Assembly (NCBI RefSeq): GCF_900129125.1
Contig: NZ_FQVJ01000006.1
Span: 62,001-126,000 of the forward strand
Direction of reading: 5' to 3'
DNA: 64,000 nt
Source: Acidocella aminolytica 101 = DSM 11237
Lineage (GTDB): Bacteria > Pseudomonadota > Alphaproteobacteria > Acetobacterales > Acetobacteraceae
Of this stretch, positions 8,419 through 18,140 are shown in pieces. The position numbers were made by a program, and so were the translations under genes. The notes under the pieces are model-generated. The model had not been told where the DNA came from, searched no databases, and was given only the letters and a program-made list of their open reading frames with translations. How positions within the stretch are numbered: position 1 is the stretch's first letter; every line of letters begins with the position of its first letter.

Positions 8419-10212
8419 ATGAGCTCCAAGACACCTCAGCTGCGCTCCCGTGCCTGGTTTAACGACCCCGCTAATCCTGACATGACGGCGCTGCATATCG
8501 AGCGCTATATGAATTTCGGCATAAGCCAGAAAGAGTTGCAGGACGGACGGCCGATTATCGGCATCGCGCAAACCGGGTCAGATCTCTCCCCGTGTAACCG
8601 GCATCATCTTGAACTCGCCACGCGGGTGAAAGAGGGTATCCGCGAGGCGGGTGGGATTCCGCTAGAGTTTCCAGTGCATCCGATACAGGAGACCGGCAAG
8701 CGCCCCGCCCCGGGACTGGACCGTAATCTTGCTTATCTGGGGCTGGTGGAACTGCTTTACGGCTACCCGCTGGATGGCGTGGTGCTGACCATTGGTTGCG
8801 ACAAAACCACCCCTGCCTGCCTGATGGCGGCTGCGACGGTAAATATTCCCGCCATCGCTCTGTCTGTTGGACCAATGCTAAATGGTTGGTTCCGTGGTGA
8901 GCGCACCGGGTCCGGCACGATTGTCTGGAAGGCGCGTGAGTTGTTGGCGAAAGGCGAGATCGACGAGGCCGGGTTCATCAAACTTGTCGCGTCCTCAGCA
9001 CCGTCAACCGGCTATTGCAACACAATGGGCACGGCGACGACCATGAACTCCCTGACTGAAGCGCTGGGGATGCAACTGCCCGGTTCCGCCGCTATCCCCG
9101 CCCCTTACCGTGACCGGCAGGAGATGGCATATCTCACTGGACTGCGGATTGTTGAAATGGTCCGGGAGGATCTGAAGCCATCTGACATTCTCACCCGCGA
9201 GGCTTTCATTAACGCCATCCGGGTAAACACCGCCATTGGCGGCTCCACTAACGCGCCGATCCATCTCAATGCGCTAGCGCGTCATATCGGCGTTGAGTTG
9301 TCGATCGATGATTGGCAGAATTTTGGAGAGGAGTTACCCCTGCTGGTTAATCTTCAGCCTGCGGGGGAATATCTGGGCGAGGATTATTATCACGCGGGCG
9401 GCGTGCCAGCGGTGGTAAACCAGTTGATGCGATATGGGTTGATCCATGAGGAGGCGCCAACCGTGAATGGCCGCAGCCTGGGCGAGAACTGCCGGGACGC
9501 GGAAATTACAAACGAAGCGGTGATCCGCCCCTTCGAGCGCCCCTTGAAGGAAAAAGCCGGATTCCGCGTGTTGCGTGGTAACCTCTTTACCTCGGCGATC
9601 ATGAAAACCAGCGTGATTTCGGAGGAGTTCCGCACCCGTTACCTCTCCAACCCGGAAGACCCGGATGCCTTCGAGGGCCGTGCCATCGTGTTTGACGGGC
9701 CGGAGGAATATCATGCCAGTATTGATGACCCGGCCCTGAACATCGACGCCAACTGCATCCTGTTCATGCGTGGCGCCGGGCCGATTGGGTACCCCGGCAC
9801 GGCGGAAGTGGTGAACATGCGGGCACCTGATTACCTGATCAAAGCGGGCGTCAGTTCCCTGCCCTGCGTGGGTGATGGGCGGCAATCCGGCACCTCGGGT
9901 TCGCCCTCTATCCTGAACGCTTCACCCGAAGCAGCCGTGGGAGGTGGCTTGGCCCTACTGCGTATGGGCGACCGGGTGCGGATCGACCTGAAGCGCGGCA
10001 GCGCTGATATCTTGATCTCCGAGGAGGAACTCGAAGTCCGGCGCCAAGCGTTGGAGGCGGCGGGAGGATATCAATATCCCGCGCACCAGACGCCCTGGCA
10101 GGAGATCCAGCGCGGCATTGTCGGCCAGATGGATACCGGCGCAGTGCTGGAACCCGCCGTGGCTTATCAGAGAATCGCCCAGACCAAAGGCATTCCCCGC
10201 GACAGCCATTAG
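8419..10212 (+). CDS. IlvD/Edd-family aldonate dehydratase (arabonate/xylonate)
   Basis: Iron-sulfur dehydratase of 597 residues, strongly resembling Caulobacter xylonate dehydratase XylD and Azospirillum arabonate dehydratase along its whole length (for example [15 protein letters not shown] near the start). The Fe-S cysteines are in [17 protein letters not shown] and GYCNTMGTA. It removes water from the sugar acid to give the 2-keto-3-deoxy acid. It has a good ribosome binding site (tggagaatc). In the shared C5/C6 route the same enzyme could also act on galactonate (or fuconate), which would feed DgoK and DgoA. That dual use is inference. Confidence 0.88.
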   Translation: MSSKTPQLRSRAWFNDPANPDMTALHIERYMNFGISQKELQDGRPIIGIAQTGSDLSPCNRHHLELATRVKEGIREAGGIPLEFPVHPIQETGKRPAPGLDRNLAYLGLVELLYGYPLDGVVLTIGCDKTTPACLMAAATVNIPAIALSVGPMLNGWFRGERTGSGTIVWKARELLAKGEIDEAGFIKLVASSAPSTGYCNTMGTATTMNSLTEALGMQLPGSAAIPAPYRDRQEMAYLTGLRIVEMVREDLKPSDILTREAFINAIRVNTAIGGSTNAPIHLNALARHIGVELSIDDWQNFGEELPLLVNLQPAGEYLGEDYYHAGGVPAVVNQLMRYGLIHEEAPTVNGRSLGENCRDAEITNEAVIRPFERPLKEKAGFRVLRGNLFTSAIMKTSVISEEFRTRYLSNPEDPDAFEGRAIVFDGPEEYHASIDDPALNIDANCILFMRGAGPIGYPGTAEVVNMRAPDYLIKAGVSSLPCVGDGRQSGTSGSPSILNASPEAAVGGGLALLRMGDRVRIDLKRGSADILISEEELEVRRQALEAAGGYQYPAHQTPWQEIQRGIVGQMDTGAVLEPAVAYQRIAQTKGIPRDSH

Positions 10213-10221
10213 CGGCGTCCC

Positions 10222-10245
10222 TCGCCTGCCCTACGGGGCAGGCGA
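10222..10245. terminator. bidirectional hairpin terminator
   Basis: Perfect 10-bp stem TCGCCTGCCC / GGGCAGGCGA with a TACG loop, located between the stop codons of two convergent genes (10212 and 10250). There is no long T run on either side (a weak AGTTTATAG on the + side), so termination is inferred from position and stem strength. Confidence 0.65.
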
Positions 10246-10249
10246 CAGT

Positions 10250-11284
10250 TTATAGCAGGTCGATAATCTCGATCCAGTTCGGCATTCCCCCAACGGGATA
10301 CTGAGCTTGCAAACTTAAACTGCCATCGTCCTGATTGATGGCATGTACACTGACCTGGTTTGAATCCAGCCCGGCCGAGAGCAAAAACCGACCACGCGGG
10401 TCAATGGCAAAGCCACGCGGTGTGGTTTCGGTCGTCCATCTGCCGATTGGCACCAGGAAACCGCTTGCCGCGTCGATTTTAAAACCCGCCAGAGTACTGG
10501 TCTGGCGTTCGCTGGAATAAAGGAAACGCCCGTCCGGCGTGATATGAAGGTCAGCCGCGTTCGCCTCCCCCAGAAAATGCGCGGGCAATGTCGTGACTGT
10601 TTCGATCTCGGCGAGGACGCCCGACCCCGGCTCCATCCTGTAGGCGACGATTGTCGCATCTGTCTGGTTAAGCATGTAGAGAAAACGGCCATGCGGATGA
10701 AAGGCAAGATGCCTGGGCCCGGCATGAGGCCGAGCCGCAATCACCGGCGGGTTATTTGGCGTCAGCACGCCTTGTTCGGGATCGAACAAAAACTGCATCA
10801 CATGGTCCGCCCCCAGAATGGCGCTGTAGGCAAAACGGTTGGCGTCATCTACCAGAATGCTATGGGCATTCGGCCCGGTTTCCAGAACCTGCACCGCTTT
10901 GCCGTCAATCCGGCCATCCTCATCGATAGGATAAATGGCAATTTTGGCGTCCGTGTACGACGCAGCGAGCAAAAATTGCCCGGTGCGGTCTGTGACGATA
11001 TAGGCCATGGGGCAGAGCAAGGGCGTGGTGTTCATCAATGCGAGCCGCCCACTCTCAGGATCAACCTGGAAGCTAGACGCGGTGAAAGGCGGACTGCGCA
11101 GCGCGGCATAGAGATATTGGTGATCCGGGCTCATCGCCATTGGCAGGCTGGTGGGAGATGGCAAAGCCGTACCGGTGACCGGTACAATTTCGATCTGGCT
11201 GAGCGTGCCGGTTTCCGCATTCATTTCGAACACATAAATGTCTTTACTCTCGGCATTCGAGACATAGGCTATTGTTTTCGTCAC
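10250..11284 (-). CDS. lactonase family beta-propeller (6-phosphogluconolactonase-like)
   Basis: Seven-bladed beta-propeller of the Lactonase family (YbhE/Pgl type), 344 residues, which matches the family length. It begins with TIAYVSNAESKDIYVFEM, and the blades repeat patterns such as GRFLYMLNQTDATIVAYRM and GRFLYSSERQTSTLAGFK. No signal peptide is seen. It may hydrolyse a sugar lactone and so back up the SMP-30 enzyme for a six-carbon substrate. It is transcribed toward the sugar cluster from its own promoter. Substrate unknown. Confidence 0.8.
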   Translation of the reverse strand: MTKTIAYVSNAESKDIYVFEMNAETGTLSQIEIVPVTGTALPSPTSLPMAMSPDHQYLYAALRSPPFTASSFQVDPESGRLALMNTTPLLCPMAYIVTDRTGQFLLAASYTDAKIAIYPIDEDGRIDGKAVQVLETGPNAHSILVDDANRFAYSAILGADHVMQFLFDPEQGVLTPNNPPVIAARPHAGPRHLAFHPHGRFLYMLNQTDATIVAYRMEPGSGVLAEIETVTTLPAHFLGEANAADLHITPDGRFLYSSERQTSTLAGFKIDAASGFLVPIGRWTTETTPRGFAIDPRGRFLLSAGLDSNQVSVHAINQDDGSLSLQAQYPVGGMPNWIEIIDLL

Positions 11285-11460
11285 GCCATCCTCCGCTTCT
11301 TGAGGCTATGATCCCTTCAGCGGAACGGTCTCTGATGGGACACAGAAAATATATTAAAAAACTGCCTCAGCACTCTCATACGCACTGTCATGGTCGTCAA
11401 TATGAAGGGTCAAGCGCCAGGATCATCCTTGTGCCGAAATCAAACCTCACGACACCTTGA

Positions 11461-11652
11461 CAAGGCTTCGGCCTGGTCTACGGAGCAAAAACCTCCCCGC
11501 AGGAGGATACCGGCCCGATAGAACTTGGCACCGGCGAGGTGAACTGGCATGGTGTTGCGAATGCGCTGCACACCATGGACTACTCAGCCACCGTTGCCAT
11601 GACGACGTTTGCCTGCTTCGATTCAGACCTTGCCCTCAAACGCCTTCCGTGA
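11461..11652 (+). pseudogene. remnant of a sugar-phosphate isomerase/epimerase C-terminus
   Basis: The frame beginning right after a stop at 11458-11460 reads FGLVYGAKTSPQ, then PIELGTGEVNWHGVANAL and DSDLALKRLP, and stops at 11650-11652. The ELGTGEVNWHGVANAL block matches the typical C-terminal 'LGxGxIDW' element of xylose-isomerase-like TIM-barrel proteins. No start or N-terminal part is found upstream. Its position between the sugar cluster and the exporter suggests a lost pathway gene. Identification is by motif only. Confidence 0.4.
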
Positions 11653-11678
11653 CCCGTTTACCCCACCCGCCTGATCGT

Positions 11679-11699
11679 TATTTGATCAAAATATTTGAT
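11679..11699. promoter_or_regulatory. direct-repeat, operator-like site before exporter
   Basis: TATTTGAT occurs twice (11679-11686 and 11692-11699), 13 bp apart, and the first copy lies inside the palindrome TTTGATCAAA. The sequence is AT-rich and sits 46-66 bp upstream of the exporter's first gene. A repressor site is plausible, but no binding protein is identified. Confidence 0.35.
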
Positions 11700-11744
11700 A
11701 TTTAACATTGTCAGACCTCATCCGGGCATGATCGAAGCAGAATT

Positions 11745-12806
11745 ATGGAAGGTAAGCGCAAAAAGCTGAGTCTGGTCGCAGCAGTGGTTGTGGTTGCCGG
11801 TGTGGGGGGCATCGCCTATCTGCACTGGCGTGCCTCTCCCCCCGGAGATCGGCTCACGCTGTACGGTAATGTTGATATCCGTGAGATCAATGCGGCCTTT
11901 TATGATTCAGGCCGCATTCAGCAGCTCCTGGTTCAGGAGGGTGACAAGGTCCATAAAGGTGAGTTGCTCGCCACGTTGGATGATAGCCGCTTCACCGATG
12001 CGCTGATCGCCGCCAATGCCCGCGCGGCCAACCAGAAGCAGATTCTGGCGGCACTTCTGGCCGGATCACGGCCAGAGCAAATCGCCCAGGCCAAGGCGCA
12101 GATGGACGCGCTGGAGGCGGTTTACCAAAATAATCAGGCAAATTACCGCCGCTATGCCACTCTCACACCGGGAGGGGCGGCGACCATCCAGCAGCGCGAC
12201 GACGCCCGCGCCGCGTTTCTGAACGCCCGGCAGAATTATGAAGCCGCCAAACAGGCGTATATCCTCGCCGTGAAAGGCCCGCGCACCGAGGATATCGCCG
12301 CTGCCCAAGCCGCCTATGACGAGGCAAAAGCCAACGCTGCCCTGGCCGCCCGGCAGGAACAGGACACCAAGCTATACGCACCCTCTGACGGCATTATCGA
12401 GGAACGGGTGCAGGAACCAGGCGACATGACCGCGCCATCCACGCCGGTTTATATCATTGCTCTCACCAACCCCATCTGGGTGCGGGCCTATGTGCCGGAA
12501 GCCGAGTTGGGGCGCGTCCATCCCGGCCAGGAAGCTAACATCACCACCGACTCTTATCCGGGCAAGATTTATCGCGGCTGGGTGGGGTATATCTCACCAA
12601 CCGCCGAATTCACCCCCAAAACCGTCGAGACACCCGATCTGCGGGCCCAGCTTGTGTACCAGCTTCGCATCTATGCCTGCGCGCCGGATGGACAGTTGCA
12701 ACTAGGTATGCCCGCGACCGTCTCCATCAATCTCGCCTCCGACCAAGGCCAGGGCGCGGCGCGCGGTGCTGATGTTTGCGATGGCCAACATGCCAGCGCC
12801 CCCTGA
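11745..12806 (+). CDS. HlyD-family periplasmic adaptor (YbhG-like)
   Basis: Membrane fusion protein of 353 residues. There is one N-terminal membrane segment (LVAAVVVVAGVGGIAYL), then a barrel-sandwich start (GNVDIREINAAFYDSGRI), a long alpha-helical hairpin rich in Ala/Gln/Glu, and a second lipoyl half (LYAPSDGIIEERVQEPGD). It links an inner-membrane ABC exporter to an outer-membrane channel. It is first in a four-gene operon with a fused double ATPase and two ABC-2 permeases, the YbhGFSR layout. The end overlaps the ATPase start. The exported compound is unknown. Confidence 0.87.
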   Translation: MEGKRKKLSLVAAVVVVAGVGGIAYLHWRASPPGDRLTLYGNVDIREINAAFYDSGRIQQLLVQEGDKVHKGELLATLDDSRFTDALIAANARAANQKQILAALLAGSRPEQIAQAKAQMDALEAVYQNNQANYRRYATLTPGGAATIQQRDDARAAFLNARQNYEAAKQAYILAVKGPRTEDIAAAQAAYDEAKANAALAARQEQDTKLYAPSDGIIEERVQEPGDMTAPSTPVYIIALTNPIWVRAYVPEAELGRVHPGQEANITTDSYPGKIYRGWVGYISPTAEFTPKTVETPDLRAQLVYQLRIYACAPDGQLQLGMPATVSINLASDQGQGAARGADVCDGQHASAP

Positions 12807-14556
12807 ACCGGCCGCGACGCCTTTACGGCTGGCTGGCGTCACCAAACGGTTTCGTATCGCTAAGCGGGAGATCACCGCTTTAGGGGACGTACACGCCGAA
12901 ACAAGCCCGGGCCTGGTGACCGGGCTGATCGGGCCGGATGGCGCGGGCAAAACCACTCTCATGCGTCTGGTTGCCGGGCTGCTAAGCCTTGATGAAGGGC
13001 GGATCGAGGTATTTGGCACAGATGTGAGCACCGAAGCGCTCAAGGTGCAGGGCATGATCTCGTATATGCCCCAGCGGTTCGGGCTGTATGAAGATCTGAC
13101 GGTACAGGAGAATCTTGATCTCTATGCTGACCTGAACGGCGTGCCGCAAGCTGACCGCTCGGCCAGCTATACAGAGTTGCTGCACATGACCGGGCTGGCG
13201 CCTTTCACCTCCCGTCTCGCCGGGCGGCTTTCAGGCGGCATGAAGCAGAAGCTGGGGTTGGCCTGCACGCTCATCCGCCCCCCACGGCTGTTGCTGCTGG
13301 ACGAGCCAACCGTCGGTGTTGATCCGGTTTCACGCCGGGAACTTTGGCAGATTGTCGATCATCTGGTGCGCCAAGCCGGGATGAGCGTGCTGCTCTCCAC
13401 CGCTTATCTTGATGAAGCCGAGCGTTGCGATGAGGTTTTGCTGCTCCATGAAGGCCAGTTGATTGGTTCCGGGCAGCCGGAAGCTTTTACCCAGACCATG
13501 GCCGGACGCAGTTTCCACGCTCATGCGCCCGGTGTTCCAAAGCGTGCGCTGCAAGCTGTTCTAACCGCTACACCGGGTGTCACTGACGCGCTCATCCAGG
13601 GCGAAGCGGTGCGGCTGGTGCTTGATGAAGGCACCACACCGGAGACTATCCAGCCGCCGGGCGTCAGTGGACTGGCTTTGTCCCCCGTAGCGCCGCGGTT
13701 TGAGGACCGGTTCGTGGATCTCTTACGGGCCCAGAACGGCGCCAAGCCTCGCGCTGCCTTATCCCCGCCACCAAGCGGCGGCTCATCCACGGCCATGCGG
13801 GCTGCCATCGAGGTTGCGCATTTAACCAAACGCTTCGGCGCCTTCACGGCGGTTGACGACATCAGCTTTACCGTGAAACGTGGCGAGATTTTCGGCCTTT
13901 TGGGTGCCAATGGTGCGGGCAAGTCCACCACATTCCGTATGTTGTGCGGGTTGCTGCCAGCCACGGGCGGGCAGTTGAAAGTGGATGGATACGATCTGCG
14001 CCGCGCCGCCGCCGCCGCGCGCGGGCGGCTTGGCTATATGGCACAGAAATTCTCGCTTTATGGCGACTTGAGCGTCTTGCAGAACCTCCACTTCTTCGCC
14101 GCCGCCTACGGGCTGCGCGGCGCGCGGCGTAACGAGCGTATCAACTGGGCGCTCAGCGAGTTTGAACTCGCTCCCTTTGCCGACGCCACCAGTCGCGACT
14201 TGCCGCTTGGTTTCAAGCAACGCCTGGCCCTGGCCTGCGCGCTGATGCATGAACCTGACATCCTGTTTCTGGACGAGCCAACCTCCGGCGTGGACCCTCT
14301 GGCACGGCGCGAGTTTTGGCAACGCATCAACGCCCTGGCCGAAGGCGGCGTGACCGTGCTGGTGACCACTCATTTCATGGACGAAGCGGAATATTGCGAC
14401 CATCTGGTTATCATGGCTCAAGGGCGGATCCTGGCCACCGGCACCTCCGAAGCCCTCAAGCACGCCGCCCGCTCATCTGCATTGCCGGACCCGACCATGG
14501 AGGATGCGTTCATCGCCCTTATCCATGCCGATAGCGGCCAGGAACAAGCCGCATGA
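12781..14556 (+). CDS. double-NBD ABC exporter ATPase (YbhF-like)
   Basis: Two fused ATP-binding domains in about 591 residues. The first has Walker A GPDGAGKTT, signature LSGGMKQK and Walker B LLLLDEP. The second has Walker A GANGAGKST and Walker B ILFLDEP, but its signature is degenerate (LPLGFKQR instead of LSGGxxQ). Such asymmetry is common in YbhF-type proteins and leaves one strong catalytic site. The open frame starts at 12766. The ATG at 12781 was chosen because MANMPAPPEP gives a family-like N-terminus, and it overlaps the adaptor gene. The stop overlaps the next start by 4 bp (ATGA). Confidence 0.88.
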   Translation: MANMPAPPEPAATPLRLAGVTKRFRIAKREITALGDVHAETSPGLVTGLIGPDGAGKTTLMRLVAGLLSLDEGRIEVFGTDVSTEALKVQGMISYMPQRFGLYEDLTVQENLDLYADLNGVPQADRSASYTELLHMTGLAPFTSRLAGRLSGGMKQKLGLACTLIRPPRLLLLDEPTVGVDPVSRRELWQIVDHLVRQAGMSVLLSTAYLDEAERCDEVLLLHEGQLIGSGQPEAFTQTMAGRSFHAHAPGVPKRALQAVLTATPGVTDALIQGEAVRLVLDEGTTPETIQPPGVSGLALSPVAPRFEDRFVDLLRAQNGAKPRAALSPPPSGGSSTAMRAAIEVAHLTKRFGAFTAVDDISFTVKRGEIFGLLGANGAGKSTTFRMLCGLLPATGGQLKVDGYDLRRAAAAARGRLGYMAQKFSLYGDLSVLQNLHFFAAAYGLRGARRNERINWALSEFELAPFADATSRDLPLGFKQRLALACALMHEPDILFLDEPTSGVDPLARREFWQRINALAEGGVTVLVTTHFMDEAEYCDHLVIMAQGRILATGTSEALKHAARSSALPDPTMEDAFIALIHADSGQEQAA

Positions 14557-15674
14557 ACGAGCCGCTGATGCGGTTGCGCGGTCTGATCCGCAAGGAAAGT
14601 CTGCAAATTCTGCGCGACCCGTCCTCCATCGCCATCGCCTTCATCCTGCCTGCCTTGCTGTTGCTGTTGTTCGGCTACGGCGTGTCGCTTGATGCACGCC
14701 ATGTACGGCTGGGGCTGGTGGTGGATGCACCCAGCGTGGCGGCCTCCAGCTTTACCGCCTCCTTCCGCCAGTCGCCTTATTTTAACCCGCGCGATTTCGC
14801 CAATGAGCCTGCGGCCGCGCAGGCCCTGGCTCAACGGCAGATTGACGGTTTCCTCTGGTTGCGCAGCGACTTCGCCCGCAAACTGAGTACGGGGCAAAGC
14901 CCGCCCATCGGGTTGTACGTCAATGGAATCGACGCCAACAATGCCCGGCTGATCGAAAATTATGTTCAGCAAAGCTGGGCTGGATGGGTCGCACGGCAGG
15001 CGGCACTGGCGGGTGTGGCCAACCCGACGCCCATCGCCGTCGAGCCACGTATCTGGTTCAACCCGGCCGTCCGCAGCCGGGATTATCTAGTGCCGGGGTT
15101 GATCGCCGTGATCATGACCCTGACTGGCGCCCTATTGACCGCGCTGGTGGTTGCCCGGGAGTGGGAACGCGGCACTATGGAAGCGTTGATGGTCACCAAG
15201 GTGAGCATGCACGAGATTCTAGCCTCGAAAATCGTGCCTTATTTCTTACTGGGCATGGGCGGCATGGTGGTCTCGGTTTTGATCGCGGTGTTTTTGTTTG
15301 GCGTGCCGCTGCTAGGCTCACTGATTGTGCTGGGGCTGGCCTCCGCGTTGTTCATGCTGGCCTCGCTGGGCATGGGGCTGCTGATCTCCAATGTCGCGAA
15401 AAACCAATTCGTTGCGGGGCAGATCGCCATCATCACCACATTCCTGCCCGCTTTTATCCTGTCAGGCTTTATTTTCGACATCTCCAGCATGCCGCTACCT
15501 ATCCGGATCATTACTCATATTGTCGCGGCGCGTTATTTTGTTGCCATACTGCAGACGCTCTTTCTGGCCGGCACGGTGTGGTCTGTACTGCTGCCTAATC
15601 TCGCCGCACTACTGATTATGGCCGTACTGTTCCTGGGCGCCGCACGGCTCACAGCTCATAAACGGCTGGACTGA
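14553..15674 (+). CDS. ABC-2 type exporter permease (YbhS-like)
   Basis: ABC-2 permease of 373 residues. The N-terminal cytoplasmic helix RLRGLIRKESLQILRDPSS is a typical start. One membrane segment (IAIAFILPALLLLLFGYGV) is followed by a large periplasmic domain (about residues 45-180) and a C-terminal bundle of five segments (from LIAVIMTLTGALLTALVV onward). It is coupled to the ATPase gene by ATGA overlap and pairs with the next permease as a heterodimer. Confidence 0.88.
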   Translation: MNEPLMRLRGLIRKESLQILRDPSSIAIAFILPALLLLLFGYGVSLDARHVRLGLVVDAPSVAASSFTASFRQSPYFNPRDFANEPAAAQALAQRQIDGFLWLRSDFARKLSTGQSPPIGLYVNGIDANNARLIENYVQQSWAGWVARQAALAGVANPTPIAVEPRIWFNPAVRSRDYLVPGLIAVIMTLTGALLTALVVAREWERGTMEALMVTKVSMHEILASKIVPYFLLGMGGMVVSVLIAVFLFGVPLLGSLIVLGLASALFMLASLGMGLLISNVAKNQFVAGQIAIITTFLPAFILSGFIFDISSMPLPIRIITHIVAARYFVAILQTLFLAGTVWSVLLPNLAALLIMAVLFLGAARLTAHKRLD

Positions 15675-15678
15675 CCCC

Positions 15679-16788
15679 ATGCTCGCCCGTCTCCTCGCCC
15701 TAATTGTCAAAGAATTCCTCACCATCCTGCGCGATTCCAAAAGCCGCGCGGTGCTGATTGGCCCGCCGCTCATTCAGCTCATGGTGTTTGGCTACGCCGC
15801 CAGCTTCGACCTCAACCATGTGCCATTTGCCGTTTATGACCAGGACCAATCCTCCTATTCACGGGACCTAGTGGCTGATTTTGCCGGCTCGCCCACCTTC
15901 CAGCAGGTCGCGGTGTTGCACAGCCCTGAACGCATCCGCAGCCTGATTGATTCCCGTAAGGTCGATATGGTCCTGGATATCGACCCGCGCTATACGCGCG
16001 ACCTGCTCACCAACCGGCCAGCTCCCGTGCAGATTATCGTCGATGGTCGCAACTCCAACAGCGCCCTGCTGATCCTTGGCTATGCCAATGACATTATTAC
16101 AAGCGCCAGCGAAGAATGGAGCAAAAGCCACGGCGGCGTGGCACCGCTGGCCCGGCTGGTGTCGCGCGCGCTCTACAACCCCAACCTTGATTCTCACTGG
16201 TTCATCATCCCTGGCATCGTGGCCTTGCTGACCCAGGTTATCACCCTGCTTGTGGTCGGGCTTTCCGTCGCGCGAGAACGCGAGGCTGGAACATTCGATC
16301 AAATCCTGGTCACGCCGCTCCGCCCGCTAGATATCCTGATCGGCAAAAGCCTTCCCGGGCTGGTTATTGGCCTGGTTGAGGGTAGTGTTGTGATCCTCGC
16401 GACGCATTTCTGGTTTGACGTGCCCCTGGAGGGCGGGCTAGCACAGCTTTATACCGGCATGTTTCTGTTTACCGCCGCGGTTACCGGCATCGGATTGATG
16501 ATCTCTTCCCTCGCCACCACCCAGCAGCAAGCGCTGCTCGGCGCCTTTTTGTTCATGGTGCCGTCCATCATTCTTTCCGGCTTTGCCACGCCCATCGCCA
16601 ATATGCCCGTGGCCGTGCAATATCTGACATGGCTGAACCCCATGCGTTATGTGCTGGATGTCGTCCGTGACTGTTTTCTGGGGCAGCCCAGCTTTGCCAT
16701 GCTGATGCCCGACTATGCCGCCATGGCCGCCTTGGCCTGCGTCAGCCTTGCCGCCGCCGGATGGCTGTTCCGCAAGCGCGCTGTTTAA
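15679..16788 (+). CDS. ABC-2 type exporter permease (YbhR-like)
   Basis: Second ABC-2 permease, 369 residues, with the same plan as its neighbour: start helix LIVKEFLTILRDSKS, segment LIGPPLIQLMVFGYAASF, periplasmic domain, then five C-terminal membrane segments ending near AALACVSLAAAGWLF. It begins 4 bp after the previous stop. Its stop overlaps the stop of the convergent regulator gene by 3 bp, leaving no room for a terminator between them. Confidence 0.88.
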   Translation: MLARLLALIVKEFLTILRDSKSRAVLIGPPLIQLMVFGYAASFDLNHVPFAVYDQDQSSYSRDLVADFAGSPTFQQVAVLHSPERIRSLIDSRKVDMVLDIDPRYTRDLLTNRPAPVQIIVDGRNSNSALLILGYANDIITSASEEWSKSHGGVAPLARLVSRALYNPNLDSHWFIIPGIVALLTQVITLLVVGLSVAREREAGTFDQILVTPLRPLDILIGKSLPGLVIGLVEGSVVILATHFWFDVPLEGGLAQLYTGMFLFTAAVTGIGLMISSLATTQQQALLGAFLFMVPSIILSGFATPIANMPVAVQYLTWLNPMRYVLDVVRDCFLGQPSFAMLMPDYAAMAALACVSLAAAGWLFRKRAV

Positions 16789-17885
16789 TCCCCTGGCTCA
16801 GCGGTTCCGCGAACCACCGCGCTCGCCTCGATTAAGCGGCGCTGGTTGGTGGACAAGTGCCGCTGCATCAAGGCGCTGGCACCCTGCGCGTCGCCGCGCT
16901 CCAGAAGATCAATCAGAGCCGCATGGTCTTTGACGCCGCGGGCCGGGTCTTCCTGCAGATCGTATAACAGCGTGGCTAAAGAGGTTTTGTCGGTCAAATT
17001 CTGCACGAATCCTTCCAACGCCCGATTGTCCCCCAAGGAGGCCAGAACGCGGTGAAATTCCGTGAGTAACCAGACCAGTTGCCCGCGATCCCCGCTTTTC
17101 AGCGCCTCCATCTGCAAATCGAGGTGGCTACGTAATTTGCGGATACCCTCCTCGGTGCAATGACGGCTGAGGCTCTCGACAATCTCTCGCTCGATCAGCC
17201 GCCGCGCGGCATAAGCTTGTTCCACCTCATCCGGCGAGGGCATGGCGACAAAGGCGCCACGATTACGCTCCAGCCGCACGACCCCGCCCAGCGCCAGATA
17301 TTTCAACCCCTCCCGGACCTGAGCACGGCTGAGCAGCAGCTTGCGCATCAACACCGCCTCGCTCAGTTTTTGGCCAGGTTTGAAGTCCCCCCGGGAAATT
17401 AAAGCCGCAATAGCCGCTGAAGCCACATTGCTGGCTGCACCGCTTCCTCCATCAGGACGGGGCGCCTGACAGCCCAACCAGCTAGCGTGGTTGATTGTCC
17501 GCAATGCCATGGCATCAGGCTTCTTTTTCGAGCCTAGCGGGCGTTTGGCTGGCTCCCCCGCACGGCGAAGCACCTTGGCGATGGTGTCGATCGACAAATC
17601 CAACCCATGCCGACTGTTCAGCTCTTCGCGCAGACGCGCGACGCCCAGCCCCTGCTTGCGGCGCAATTCCAGGATAAGCGCCTCTTCCCGCTCAAAAACT
17701 TTCTGATTAGGAGATGAGGTCGGACGGCGGCTCTTTTCGTCTAAGCCATCCAGCCCATACTGACGGTAACGAAGCACCCATTTGCGCAAAGTTGGGCGCG
17801 AAATGCCAAATCGGTCGCAAACCAGCCCGGCATGCCCGGTCTGTTCGAACATTTTAACCCATTCCAAACGATCATCACGCGTCAT
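16785..17885 (-). CDS. chimeric regulator: IS481-type HTH fused to GntR/FCD
   Basis: 366 residues with two unrelated parts. Residues 1-115 match the DNA-binding front of IS481-type transposases: CDRFGISRPTLRKWVLRY, then LDEKSRRPTSSPNQK and a second HTH ARLREELNSRHGLDLSIDT. No DDE catalytic core follows. After a linker, residues about 150-360 form a GntR-family winged helix (ISRGDFKPGQKLSEAVLM, RNRGAFVAMPSPDE) and an FCD ligand domain with His-rich metal positions (LTEFHRVLASL, VKDHAALIDLL, MQRHLSTNQRR). The frame is unbroken, so it seems a working regulator with two DNA-binding units. The ligand is probably a small carboxylate, as for FCD proteins. It lies convergent to the exporter. Confidence 0.8.
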   Translation of the reverse strand: MTRDDRLEWVKMFEQTGHAGLVCDRFGISRPTLRKWVLRYRQYGLDGLDEKSRRPTSSPNQKVFEREEALILELRRKQGLGVARLREELNSRHGLDLSIDTIAKVLRRAGEPAKRPLGSKKKPDAMALRTINHASWLGCQAPRPDGGSGAASNVASAAIAALISRGDFKPGQKLSEAVLMRKLLLSRAQVREGLKYLALGGVVRLERNRGAFVAMPSPDEVEQAYAARRLIEREIVESLSRHCTEEGIRKLRSHLDLQMEALKSGDRGQLVWLLTEFHRVLASLGDNRALEGFVQNLTDKTSLATLLYDLQEDPARGVKDHAALIDLLERGDAQGASALMQRHLSTNQRRLIEASAVVRGTAEPGD

Positions 17886-18140
17886 TCAGGACAATCCAGA
17901 TGCTCAATCACATATTGCTCAAATCAATCATAAAGACTGGATACAGCATGGCGGCAAACCATGTCATTACAGTCACGATAGCGTCCCTACCACGAAACAA
18001 TATATTTTTGTACTAATCGCAGATATTGAGCAAAAACACCCTGATGATTGTCATTTCACAAAAAAAGACCAAATGACACCGCAAATATCCCGGTTCTCCA
18101 GGGATAAGGGATCACGCTACCAGCTCAATACCGGCTGCGA

